A stretch of DNA of 64,000 nucleotides, from assembly GCF_031453555.1 (NCBI RefSeq), contig NZ_JAVIZM010000001.1, forward strand, positions 936,001 through 1,000,000, read 5' to 3'. The position numbers and the translations under genes are program-made. Below the pieces are notes generated by a model. It was given only the letters and a program-made list of their open reading frames with translations, made no database searches and was not told the DNA's origin. Below are positions 1 to 7,450 of this stretch, piece by piece. The number at the start of each line of letters is the position of its first letter. Within the stretch, counting starts at the first letter, position 1. The DNA is from Bacillus sp. SLBN-46 (GTDB taxonomy: Bacteria; Bacillota; Bacilli; Bacillales; Cytobacillaceae).

Positions 1-764
1 AAGGCGTAGGTAAAAATGTAGCGAAGGTGGCAGCCGATCGCGGCATAAAGTTTCAGTTAGAAATGGGTGGAAAGAACCCAGTTATTGTAAGTAGAGATGC
101 AAATCTTGATATGGCGGTCGAGGCTGTAATCAGTGGAGGCTTCCGCTCTACTGGACAAAAGTGCACGGCATCAAGCCGGGTAATTGTGGAAGATGCGGTT
201 TATGATGAGTTTAAAGAGAAATTGATACGTGAAGCAAAAAAAATAACGGTGGGTAATGGGTTGGATGCAGGTGTTTGGATGGGGCCTTGTGCAAGTGAAA
301 GCCAATTTAACACTGTACACTCTTATATTGAAAAAGGTAAGGCGGAAGGCGCTTCCTTAGTATTAGGTGGGGAAGTATTAAAGGGTGAAGAATATGACAA
401 TGGGTTTTACATTTCTCCAGCTATTTTTGAAAATGTAAAATCACATATGGCGATCGCCCAAGAAGAAATCTTTGGTCCTGTTATTGCATTAATTAAAGCA
501 TCTTCCTTTGAAGAAGCGATTGAGATTGCTAATGACACAAAATATGGATTGAGTGCCTCAATCTTTACATCTAACATCCATTCTTTGCTCCAATTCGTTG
601 ATGACATTGAGGCTGGTTTGGTAAGAATCAACGCAGAAAGTGCCGGTGTAGAACTTCAGGCACCATTTGGTGGAATGAAAGCATCCAGCACAGGCTCCCG
701 CGAACAAGGAGAAGCAGCAAAAGAATTCTTTACTGCTATTAAAACTGTGTTTATAAAAGGATAG
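1..764 (+). CDS. aldehyde dehydrogenase, C-terminal part (cut by window edge)
   Basis: NAD(P)-dependent aldehyde dehydrogenase. The frame is already open at base 3 ([14 protein letters not shown]...), so the gene starts outside the window and only about the last 254 residues are present. The segment [11 protein letters not shown] carries the general-base Glu, and [14 protein letters not shown] carries the catalytic Cys. [12 protein letters not shown] and [16 protein letters not shown] are further family motifs. The sequence resembles the 2,5-dioxovalerate (alpha-ketoglutaric semialdehyde) dehydrogenases of the B. subtilis YcbD type. The family is certain, and the substrate is inferred from resemblance only. 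A palindromic repeat follows the stop within 10 bases. Confidence 0.9.
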   Translation, partial: GVGKNVAKVAADRGIKFQLEMGGKNPVIVSRDANLDMAVEAVISGGFRSTGQKCTASSRVIVEDAVYDEFKEKLIREAKKITVGNGLDAGVWMGPCASESQFNTVHSYIEKGKAEGASLVLGGEVLKGEEYDNGFYISPAIFENVKSHMAIAQEEIFGPVIALIKASSFEEAIEIANDTKYGLSASIFTSNIHSLLQFVDDIEAGLVRINAESAGVELQAPFGGMKASSTGSREQGEAAKEFFTAIKTVFIKG

Positions 765-773
765 AGTGAGTTT

Positions 774-816
774 GGGGACAGTCCCCCAGCGCTTTAGCGC
801 GGTGGGGGACTGCCCC
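774..816. repeat. REP-like palindrome, copy 1
   Basis: Left arm GGGGACAGTCCCCC and right arm GGGGGACTGCCCC flank an inner AGCGCTTTAGCGCGG loop that can itself pair. It lies just after the aldehyde dehydrogenase stop and is followed by a T run, so it could also end transcription. Confidence 0.9.
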
Positions 817-951
817 TTTTTGTGAATTTTCAAATATTAATATGCACTTGTCTTGGCGGAAAATGTTAGAATGGAATTGCAACTGAATATTGTTAGGGTG
901 GGTGGTTGTCAGTCTTCTTTCCTTCTTATGGTTTCTTTATTAGGAAGGGGG

Positions 952-1107
952 GTGATAATCATAGAGATCTTTCTTGAATTTATTCTTGAGGTTCTAAAGG
1001 GGATTGTGCGGGAAGTCATCGCATATTTCTTTCGTAGGAACGTGCTTGAACACAAGAAAACCACCCTACGCCGTCGGAAGGTAGAGGGTGGTTCTCACAG
1101 AAAATAA
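952..1107 (+). CDS. small hydrophobic/basic peptide, possible type I toxin-like (holin-like) peptide
   Basis: A 51-residue reading frame with an amphipathic or hydrophobic N-terminal half (IEIFLEFILEVLKGIV) and a strongly basic tail (RRR, KK). An extended ribosome site, AAGGGGGGTGAT, precedes either a GTG at 952 that overlaps it or an ATA at 961 at ideal spacing. A noncanonical ATA start or a mutated ATG is therefore possible. The 3' part forms an inverted repeat (ACCACCCTAC with GTAGAGGGTGGT), and a GGGTGGGTGGT upstream near 896 could pair with it, as in structured toxin mRNAs. A strong terminator follows. The layout resembles Bacillus type I toxin or holin-like loci, but I do not recognise a named family and it may be decayed. 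Confidence 0.4.
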   Translation: MIIIEIFLEFILEVLKGIVREVIAYFFRRNVLEHKKTTLRRRKVEGGSHRK

Positions 1108-1146
1108 CTTTGTAAGACAACCATCACCCTGACGGAGAGGTTGCAA

Positions 1147-1176
1147 GGAGAAGTGTTGGAGCACTTCTCCTTTTTT
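1147..1176 (+). terminator. rho-independent terminator
   Basis: Perfect 9-bp stem GGAGAAGTG / CACTTCTCC with a short loop, followed by six T. It ends the transcript of the small peptide locus. Confidence 0.8.
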
Positions 1177-1216
1177 AGTATATATCTATTATACACAAAA
1201 TATTTCTGTTATAAAA

Positions 1217-1260
1217 GGGGACAGTCCCCCGGCGCTTTAGCGCAGTGGGGGACTGTCCCC
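1217..1260. repeat. REP-like palindrome, copy 2
   Basis: Canonical copy with arms GGGGACAGTCCCCC and GGGGGACTGTCCCC and inner GGCGCTTTAGCGCAGT. It sits between the peptide locus and the amidase gene. Confidence 0.92.
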
Positions 1261-1346
1261 TTTCTTTTTTATATCGTTTGCATAATTTTTCATGCCGTTT
1301 TTCAGACTATTAAATAGCAATATACGATAAATGAAAGGATCATGAA

Positions 1347-2357
1347 ATGGGAAAATTATGGGTGTCTTTATTTTGTTCCATTCTTTTACTAGCGATGAAT
1401 GTAGCTCCTGCCTCTGTTTCTGCTGCTGGCGGTGATTTTCGCAATATTTATGATGTGAAAGCTGGAGACACGTTATGGGGAGTATCCGTCAAGTATGGTA
1501 CGACGGTGGAAGAGCTCAAAGCGAGCAATGGCTTGGTATCGGATTTATTGTTAGTTGGTCAGAGATTGTGGGTTCCACCGATGTATGAAGTCGTAGCAGG
1601 TGATACATTATGGAAGATTGCTGCTGCTTATAATTCGACTATCCCGTTAATTGTTACAACGAATGGTCTTTCGTCCGATTTAATTATGGTGGGGCAAAAA
1701 TTGAAGATTCCACAAAAGCGATTGGCCATGCAGGGACAATATATTTTAATGACGAGAGATGAATTTAAGGATTGGTTGTTTCACAATCGATTTACCAGAA
1801 AAATAGGAAAGATCCAGGAACATCATACCTATCAGCCATCTTACAAGAGTTTTAATGGCTCTAATCATTTTGGCTTGTTGAAGGGCATGGAGGAGTACCA
1901 TGTCCAAGAGATGAAATGGAAGACGATTAGCCAAAACTTAACAACCTTCCCGGATGGAAAAGTAGCGGTTTGCCGTCCGATTAACATGGCACCTGAAGGT
2001 TCGTTTGCGTTCCAAAATCCAGCCGTCCGAGATGAGATTGAAAGTGACTCGCTGACCATTGAAAACGTGGGGAATTTTGATCAAGGGGGCGATGGAATGA
2101 CGGATGCACAAAGGGAAACGATCGTGACTGTCGCAGCCGTACTGAGTATGAAGTTCGGGTTAACCCCATCAGTTGACACGATTACCTATCATCACTGGTG
2201 GGATATGAACACGGGGGAACGAGTGTTAGATAACAGCGCTGGACACTCAGTGAAAACATGCCCCGGAACAGGCTTCTTCGGAGGGAACTCCACAGAGAGT
2301 GCGAGAACGAACTTCTATCCTCTCGTGTTAAGGAAAATGCAAGAGCTTCGTCAATAA
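1347..2357 (+). CDS. secreted N-acetylmuramoyl-L-alanine amidase with two LysM domains
   Basis: A 336-residue exported peptidoglycan hydrolase. Residues 1-27 form a signal peptide ending in SVSAA. Two LysM wall-binding modules follow (about 34-77 and 79-122, each with GDTLW and V/LGQ-L motifs). The C-terminal half is a zinc amidase of the Amidase_2/PGRP type: the HHTYQPSY segment and YHHWWD supply His ligands, and KTCPGTGFFGG contains the conserved Cys. The ATG at 1347 follows GAAAGGATC. An overlapping ATG at 1342 is out of frame. The gene is monocistronic between palindromic repeats. It likely acts in wall turnover or sporulation, and the exact role is unknown. Confidence 0.88.
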   Translation: MGKLWVSLFCSILLLAMNVAPASVSAAGGDFRNIYDVKAGDTLWGVSVKYGTTVEELKASNGLVSDLLLVGQRLWVPPMYEVVAGDTLWKIAAAYNSTIPLIVTTNGLSSDLIMVGQKLKIPQKRLAMQGQYILMTRDEFKDWLFHNRFTRKIGKIQEHHTYQPSYKSFNGSNHFGLLKGMEEYHVQEMKWKTISQNLTTFPDGKVAVCRPINMAPEGSFAFQNPAVRDEIESDSLTIENVGNFDQGGDGMTDAQRETIVTVAAVLSMKFGLTPSVDTITYHHWWDMNTGERVLDNSAGHSVKTCPGTGFFGGNSTESARTNFYPLVLRKMQELRQ

Positions 2358-2363
2358 GGTGAG

Positions 2364-2407
2364 GTGACAGTCCCCCGCTGCTTTAACGTAGTGGGGGACT
2401 GTCCCCC
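2364..2407. repeat. REP-like palindrome, copy 3 (diverged left arm)
   Basis: Left arm is degraded to GTGACAGTCCCCC; right arm GGGGGACTGTCCCC is intact; inner loop GCTGCTTTAACGTAG. It lies between the amidase stop and the ribosome site of the oxidase gene. Confidence 0.88.
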
Positions 2408-2427
2408 AATTAAAGGGGGTTTCAAAC

Positions 2428-4128
2428 ATGTTTAAGCTTACTGCTGGGGAGAAGTTGGTTGAGTTATTGATTGAGTGGGGTGTGGATCATATTTATGGGA
2501 TGCCGGGTGATTCGATCAACTCGATTATTGAACCACTCCGGAAAGCGCAGGACAAGATAAAGTTTATTCAGGTTCGGCATGAAGAAGCGGGGGCGCTAGC
2601 TGCAGCGGCTTATGCCAAGTTAACTGGGAAGATTGGCGTTTGTACCGCTATAGCCGGTCCTGGTGCGATTCATCTTTTGAACGGATTATATGATGCGAAG
2701 CTTGATAAGGTGCCGGTGCTAGCACTGACTGGACAAGTGGAATCGGATTTATTAGGGACTGATTCCTTCCAAGAGGTAAACCTTGAGCGGATGTTTGATG
2801 ATGTGGCAGTCTATAATCAGCGGATCATGTCGGCTGAACAACTTCCAGCGGTCGTGAATCAGGCCATCCGCACAGCCTATGCCCGCAAAGGGGTGGCAGT
2901 TCTGACTATTCCGGATGATATTCCACGGTTTGAGGTAGGAAAGGAAGCGCGGCTGACCTCAAGTTTTACAGCGCAGCAGGAAATTTTCCCGTTGAAGGAA
3001 GATTTACAGCAAGCGAAGGAATTACTTAATGCTGCTGAGAGACCAGTGATTCTTGCGGGAAGAGGCACCCATGGCATTCGAGAGACGTTGCTCGGTTTTG
3101 CGGAAAAAATAGCTGCCCCAATTGTATTGACGTTGCCAGGAAAAGGGGCTATTCCTGATAAACATCCTTATTGTTTAGGGGGACTTGGGCTGATTGGAAC
3201 AAAGGCTGCGTATGAGGCGATGCAGGATACGGATTTGCTTTTAATGATCGGGACTTCGTTTCCATTTACGGGCTTTTTGCCTGATCATGCGAAGTCGATT
3301 CAAATTGATATCGACCCATACCAAATAGGGAAACGGTATCCGGTTGATGTGGGATTGGCTGGTGAAGCGGGCTTAACGATCGATTGGTTGATGGAGAATG
3401 TCCGTGAGAATGAGAGCCGTGAATTTTTAGAAGCGTGCCAGGAGACGATGCAAAATTGGTGGAGCCGATTGGAAAAACAGGAAGAGGTCGACTCTGTTCC
3501 AATTAAGCCGCAGCGTGTGATTCGTGCCTTGCAAGAGGTTGCAGAAGAGGATGCGGTGTTATCAGTGGATGTGGGGAATGTAACGGTATGGATGGCTCGT
3601 CATTTTCATATGACCCATCAAAAAATGATTATCTCTAGCTGGCTCGCGACTCTTGGCTGCGGACTTCCGGGTGCCCTTGCCGGACAGATTGCCTATCCTG
3701 ATAGACAGGTGTTTGCCATTTGCGGTGATGGTGGGTTTGGAATGACGATGAATGATTTCGTCACGGCTGTAAAGTATCAGCTCCCAATTGTCGTTGTGGT
3801 GTTAAACAACCATAAGATTGCCATGATTAAGTTTGAACAAGAGGTCATGGGGAATATTGAATATGGAACGGATTTACAGAATCCGAACTTTGCTAAGTAT
3901 GCGGAGGCATGTGGTGGGGTTGGTTACCGTGTGGAGCGTCCGGAGGAGTTGCTTCCAGCCTTCCAAGAAGCAGTGAAACAGCGGAAGCCTTGTATTATTG
4001 ATGTAGTCGTTGATGCAGATGAGGCGCCAATGCCAGCGAATATTACCTTCGCTCAAGCGGCAGGCTACACGAAACACATGCTTAAAGTGTTGTTTGAAGA
4101 AGGAAAAATTGATCTGCCACCATTGTAA
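2428..4128 (+). CDS. ydaP: thiamine diphosphate-dependent pyruvate oxidase-type enzyme
   Basis: A 566-residue member of the acetolactate synthase/pyruvate oxidase family. The N-terminal Pyr domain contains the activating Glu (RHEEAGALAAAAYAKLTG), the middle domain is the FAD-binding type, and the C-terminal PP domain has the ThDP/Mg motif GDGGFGMTMNDF...VVVVLNN. Length and motifs match B. subtilis YdaP, annotated as a pyruvate oxidase that oxidatively decarboxylates pyruvate. AAAGGGGG precedes the ATG. Quinone- versus oxygen-linked use, and pyruvate as the true substrate, cannot be decided from the sequence. The gene stands alone between two palindromic repeats. Confidence 0.85.
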   Translation: MFKLTAGEKLVELLIEWGVDHIYGMPGDSINSIIEPLRKAQDKIKFIQVRHEEAGALAAAAYAKLTGKIGVCTAIAGPGAIHLLNGLYDAKLDKVPVLALTGQVESDLLGTDSFQEVNLERMFDDVAVYNQRIMSAEQLPAVVNQAIRTAYARKGVAVLTIPDDIPRFEVGKEARLTSSFTAQQEIFPLKEDLQQAKELLNAAERPVILAGRGTHGIRETLLGFAEKIAAPIVLTLPGKGAIPDKHPYCLGGLGLIGTKAAYEAMQDTDLLLMIGTSFPFTGFLPDHAKSIQIDIDPYQIGKRYPVDVGLAGEAGLTIDWLMENVRENESREFLEACQETMQNWWSRLEKQEEVDSVPIKPQRVIRALQEVAEEDAVLSVDVGNVTVWMARHFHMTHQKMIISSWLATLGCGLPGALAGQIAYPDRQVFAICGDGGFGMTMNDFVTAVKYQLPIVVVVLNNHKIAMIKFEQEVMGNIEYGTDLQNPNFAKYAEACGGVGYRVERPEELLPAFQEAVKQRKPCIIDVVVDADEAPMPANITFAQAAGYTKHMLKVLFEEGKIDLPPL

Positions 4129-4136
4129 TGTTTTTT

Positions 4137-4180
4137 GGGGACAGTCCCCCGTTGCGTTAAAGCGCCGGGGGACTGTCCCC
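4137..4180. repeat. REP-like palindrome, copy 4 (inverted loop)
   Basis: Arms GGGGACAGTCCCCC and GGGGGACTGTCCCC. The loop GTTGCGTTAAAGCGCC is in the opposite orientation to most copies. A run of six T follows, so it could serve as a terminator for the oxidase gene. Confidence 0.9.
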
Positions 4181-4289
4181 TTTTTTAGTTTGGAAGGATA
4201 TTTTATTATTGACTTTTTATGTAAATGGAATGAAAATATAGTATATTGTGAGCAAAAATCGACATTTATTTTAATAAGGAAGTTGAATA

Positions 4290-4874
4290 ATGAAAATTAG
4301 AATGAAAGAAATCAAGACCCCGTTTAAGCTTGGGATGCCATTGCTTGTTTTACTTATGCTTGGCTTGGTTGGCTATCAAGTAGTGATGAATCTCGCATCT
4401 GAAAAAGTCGTTGAAGAGGTATCTAAACAAATACCAAAAGAAGATATTCAGGCCTTACTGACTGAACCTGGCATCCAGCAAATGATTGAGGATGAAGTGG
4501 GAGCAGATAAGAAGGAGGAAATACTGACCAAGTATGCTGTGGAATCCTCGGAGGATGCTCCGCTTGTTGCTTCGAAAAGTAACGAGACGGTTGCGGTAAA
4601 TATTACGAGTAAGCAGAAATCAGGTACGACTTCTTCTGATGGGAATACTTCTACCAAGGGTGGATCTAAGCTAAAATTCACCTCCAAAGATCAAGTGACG
4701 ACATTTTTGTTGTCGAAATTTACGATGAATGAGCTAATGAGTTATGCGAATGCAGTAAAAGGTGGAGTTACGCCTGAAAAGAAAGCTGAAATTAAGGCAA
4801 CTGTTATGAAGCGCCTAACACCAGAAGAATACGAAGCACTTAAGCTTTTCGCTATTATTGAGTTAAGTAAATAA
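4290..4874 (+). CDS. hypothetical membrane-anchored protein
   Basis: 194 residues, no recognised family. A short basic N-terminus is followed by one transmembrane segment (about residues 14-34, KLGMPLLVLLMLGLVGYQVV). Then comes an acidic helical region, a Ser/Thr/Gly/Lys-rich linker around residues 95-125, and a C-terminal helical domain (TSKDQVTTFLLSKFTMNELM..., ending LKLFAIIELSK). The topology suggests an N-terminal anchor with an extracytoplasmic C-terminus. AAGGAAG precedes the ATG by 8 bases. Monocistronic. Confidence 0.7.
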   Translation: MKIRMKEIKTPFKLGMPLLVLLMLGLVGYQVVMNLASEKVVEEVSKQIPKEDIQALLTEPGIQQMIEDEVGADKKEEILTKYAVESSEDAPLVASKSNETVAVNITSKQKSGTTSSDGNTSTKGGSKLKFTSKDQVTTFLLSKFTMNELMSYANAVKGGVTPEKKAEIKATVMKRLTPEEYEALKLFAIIELSK

Positions 4875-4879
4875 TGAGC

Positions 4880-4923
4880 GGGGACAGTCCCTCACTGCTT
4901 AAACGCAGTAGGGGACTGTCCCC
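4880..4923. repeat. REP-like palindrome, copy 5 (upstream of the RAYT gene)
   Basis: Arms GGGGACAGTCCCT and AGGGGACTGTCCCC with compensating changes that keep the stem, and loop CACTGCTTAAACGCAGT. It is the left neighbour of the transposase gene. Confidence 0.9.
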
Positions 4924-5015
4924 TTATTTTTTATCAATAAGAAGGAAAAAGATTGTGGGTGTCGAATTGTGTAATTGTTATACCAAACCATTTGGAAAGT
5001 AGAGGTGTTTATATT

Positions 5016-5582
5016 TTGTCAAGAAAGCCACGTGTTTGGATTCCTGGTGCCACGTATCATATCACGAGTCGCGGAAATCGAAAGGAAGCGATTTTTGTGG
5101 ATGATGCAGATTATCTCACTTATGTAGAATTAATCCAGAAAGTCCGACGAAAATTTCCGTTTATACTCCACTCCTATTGCCTCATGCCTAACCATATTCA
5201 TCTTCTATTAGAAACCAGCGACCATCACCCAAAGCACATCATGAAAATGCTCCATACCTGTTATGCCATGTATTTTAATAAACGTCACGAATTGGTGGGG
5301 CATCTGTTCCAGGGACGCTATGATGCTCAGCTCATTGATTCGCTTAATTATTTTCTTGAAGCAAGCCGGTACATTCATTGGAATCCGGTCGAAGCGGAAA
5401 TGGTCCAATATCCTGAGGATTACCTCTGGAGCAGTTATTCTGCCTTTTTAGTCGATTCCCAGCATCCGTTTGTCACAACAGAAAGAATATTTTCTTATTA
5501 CCCAGAACCTAAGAGGGATAACTATATTCGTTTTGTGATGAATAAGCTGGAGGGACAGTCCCCTAGTGCCTTAATGCTTTAA
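5016..5582 (+). CDS. REP-associated tyrosine transposase (RAYT, Y1_Tnp family)
   Basis: A 188-residue transposase of the IS200/IS605-like Y1 superfamily. The N-terminal RKPRVWIPGATYHITSRGNRKEAIF, the HUH metal motif in CLMPNHIHLLLE, and the catalytic-Tyr helix region (YFLEASRYIHWNPVEA) are all present. The start chosen is TTG at 5016, preceded by AGAGGTG at 8-base spacing. The frame is open further upstream to 4953, but that part lacks family similarity. The gene lies between palindrome copies 5 and 6, and its last residues (EGQSPSALML) and its stop codon are encoded inside copy 6. In known systems RAYTs process such REP palindromes as single-stranded DNA. Activity here is inferred from the intact motifs. 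Confidence 0.92.
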   Translation: MSRKPRVWIPGATYHITSRGNRKEAIFVDDADYLTYVELIQKVRRKFPFILHSYCLMPNHIHLLLETSDHHPKHIMKMLHTCYAMYFNKRHELVGHLFQGRYDAQLIDSLNYFLEASRYIHWNPVEAEMVQYPEDYLWSSYSAFLVDSQHPFVTTERIFSYYPEPKRDNYIRFVMNKLEGQSPSALML

Positions 5583-5602
5583 TGCAACGGTGGACTGTCC
5601 CC
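5552..5602. repeat. REP-like palindrome, copy 6 (overlaps the RAYT 3' end)
   Basis: GGGACAGTCCCC left arm and TGGACTGTCCCC right arm around a longer loop with a TTAATGCTTTAATGC duplication. The first half codes for the C-terminus of the transposase. Confidence 0.88.
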
Positions 5603-5669
5603 AATTTGGGGGTTGAAAGTCTTCTGTTTGGCAATAAATAGAGTAAAGAGGTTTTTTTGGAGGCTTTTT

Positions 5670-6092
5670 ATGGCGGACTTGAAGTATTTAGAACCGACTG
5701 AGCTGCTTGAGAAAATATATGCCACGCTTTGCTCCGAGTATGAGGATGCTCAGCATTACAAAGATAAAAAGGACCAAGAAGAAATAGAAGTGACGAAGCA
5801 CCGGTTAACAAAGAAGGTATTCAATGAATTTGTAGTGGATGAAGAGTATTTTTTAACCATGAAGGATGAGACGTTCAAAGAGAGATATCATTTATATGAA
5901 GATGATTTTTTAAAGCTGATAAAAGAATGTAGTGAAAACGGCGTTGAATATGACAGCTTCATACAGATTATCGATGATCTGATCGCCAGTGCCAAGTTTC
6001 GAATCCATGCATTTGAGCAGCTAACAGAGGAAATCCAACGGTTGCAGGATGAGACAGAGGAAGAGGAAGTCGAAGAAGAAGAGGAAGAATAA
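5670..6092 (+). CDS. hypothetical acidic cytosolic protein
   Basis: 140 residues, no recognised family. It is predicted helical and highly charged, without signal peptide or membrane segment, and ends in an almost pure Glu tail (EEEEVEEEEEE). The ATG at 5670 follows TTGGAGG at 6-base spacing; an in-frame TTG farther upstream lacks a ribosome site. A poly-acidic tail is seen in chaperone-like or nucleic-acid-mimic proteins, but no function can be assigned. It lies between two palindromes, downstream of the transposase. Confidence 0.7.
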   Translation: MADLKYLEPTELLEKIYATLCSEYEDAQHYKDKKDQEEIEVTKHRLTKKVFNEFVVDEEYFLTMKDETFKERYHLYEDDFLKLIKECSENGVEYDSFIQIIDDLIASAKFRIHAFEQLTEEIQRLQDETEEEEVEEEEEE

Positions 6093-6096
6093 TATT

Positions 6097-6140
6097 GGGG
6101 ACAGTCCCCCGGCGCTTTAGCGCAGTGGGGGACTGTCCCC
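6097..6140. repeat. REP-like palindrome, copy 7
   Basis: Canonical arms GGGGACAGTCCCCC / GGGGGACTGTCCCC and loop GGCGCTTTAGCGCAGT. It separates two convergent genes, so it can terminate both. Confidence 0.92.
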
Positions 6141-6145
6141 GATAT

Positions 6146-6604
6146 TTATTTTACTTGTGCTACTCCGATGGCGAAGTTGTTCCAAAGGATGGATTCGATG
6201 GTCTCGGATTGTGATTCTTCACAGTCAATAATGACAATGATTTCGGAATGCTTCCCTTTTAAAACTCTTTTCCGCTTTTTCAGGACCATTTCAATAAAAA
6301 GCCGGATAGCAAGACCAACAACAAAACCGACAACTGCTCCGATTAACCCCCAATAAATAGGCCCCCATGATAGTTTAAAACCAATACTTGCACCAATAAC
6401 TGAAAAGGCTGTAGCTAGTGCCATCCCAATATCAATCAGAGTGGTTCCATCTGAGCGATGGATGGAATCAAATAATCTACGGTCCTCTGTGCGATTATCT
6501 AGTGGGACGACATAGATGCTTTCTCTTTTAATCCCTTTTTTCTCCAATGTGGAAATAGCCAATTCTAAATAACCGGTCGTCTCAAATGTTGAAAATACTT
6601 GCAA
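6146..6604 (-). CDS. hypothetical membrane protein with glycine-rich helices
   Basis: 152 residues. The N-terminal 60 residues resemble a small alpha/beta domain (MQVFSTFETTGYLELAISTLEKKGI). Two membrane segments follow (about 64-83 and 87-108, GASIGFKLSWGPIYWGLIGAVVGFVVGLAI), and the C-terminal domain includes HSEIIVIIDCEES. The start is TTG, 4 bases after the stop of the upstream gene, with AAGGTGA inside that gene's end, so translation is probably coupled. The fold layout recalls stress-related 'general stress protein 17M'-type proteins, but that is only a suggestion. Confidence 0.7.
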   Translation of the reverse strand: MQVFSTFETTGYLELAISTLEKKGIKRESIYVVPLDNRTEDRRLFDSIHRSDGTTLIDIGMALATAFSVIGASIGFKLSWGPIYWGLIGAVVGFVVGLAIRLFIEMVLKKRKRVLKGKHSEIIVIIDCEESQSETIESILWNNFAIGVAQVK

Positions 6605-6608
6605 GTTA

Positions 6609-7397
6609 TCACTTCACCTTTTGGTCCTTTAGTATACGAAAGTTTTCATTTTGGTAATGTTCCTTTAAATAACTTCTCAGCTCTTTTTCAAAGAGCTTAT
6701 TATTTTCAACCGTATTCATGTACGAATCATAAATCGCAAACCCATAATGCGAGGGGATAAACAGAAGCCATTCCGGTTTAATAACAGCGGTAGCTTCTTT
6801 TATTTTTCCTAAAAACAAAAGAGAAATGGCCTCTTGAATATGGGAGAAATAAAAGAACACGACCAACCAGAAGATGATAAAAAATGCCGTCAAGATCCTA
6901 TGAATATAAAGCTGTCCTAAACCTGGGGTAAAGAGTGACCACATAACGGCTAGGAGCGGTTTTCTTTTGTCTAGGTAGTTGATTTCTAATGAACCTAAAG
7001 CAAATGAATTGTAACGATGCCCCTCATTTTCCGCTAGAAGATACACCTTATTCATATCTACGGTCGTTCGGTAGCTGTCCCAGATTCCAAACAAATAAAC
7101 AGGAATGTACATCAGGAGCCAATTTGTTTCTAGAACCTCTTTAGCCAATTCTATGTTTCCTTCAAACGAATAAATCATGGCAAGATTCACATGGGCTTTG
7201 AGGTTAACGAGGACTTCCCAAATAAATAGAACATATCCTCTTAGGTACTTCGATAAAAGCATGTGTCCGAACCCTGGGAAGGCGGCCGACCACCAAGCAA
7301 TAATATAAGGATTCCTCAAATGCAGCTGCGTCGTTCCTAATATGCTAACATGGGCTACATACCTTCTAGCCGTATTCTTATTTGTATAATTATCCAT
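6609..7397 (-). CDS. membrane protein with an internal tandem duplication
   Basis: 262 residues, multi-pass. Residues about 35-115 and 150-235 are two copies of one module: SAAFPGFGHMLLSKYLRGY... matches SLFTPGLGQLYIHRILTAF..., and FGIWDSYRTTVDMNK matches FAIYDSYMNTVENNK. Each copy has a PGxG turn, two hydrophobic segments, a G-I/K-ELAKE type helix and a W-LL-IP motif. The ATG is preceded by AAAAGGTG. It forms a two-gene operon with the downstream membrane protein. The family is unknown to me. The PGxGQ motif recalls TM2/DUF5683-like small membrane modules. Confidence 0.72.
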   Translation of the reverse strand: MDNYTNKNTARRYVAHVSILGTTQLHLRNPYIIAWWSAAFPGFGHMLLSKYLRGYVLFIWEVLVNLKAHVNLAMIYSFEGNIELAKEVLETNWLLMYIPVYLFGIWDSYRTTVDMNKVYLLAENEGHRYNSFALGSLEINYLDKRKPLLAVMWSLFTPGLGQLYIHRILTAFFIIFWLVVFFYFSHIQEAISLLFLGKIKEATAVIKPEWLLFIPSHYGFAIYDSYMNTVENNKLFEKELRSYLKEHYQNENFRILKDQKVK

Positions 7398-7450
7398 TGA
7401 GGCACCTTTTATGAATTATTTACCATTAGCATGTGCCTGAGATGACGTTC

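Noticed and set aside
853..1107. Longer start (853) for the small peptide gene
   Set aside because: No ribosome site at 853; the optimal site lies at 943-955.
4010..4300. Open frame between the oxidase and the next gene
   Set aside because: It reads through the end of the oxidase gene out of frame and then a REP element.
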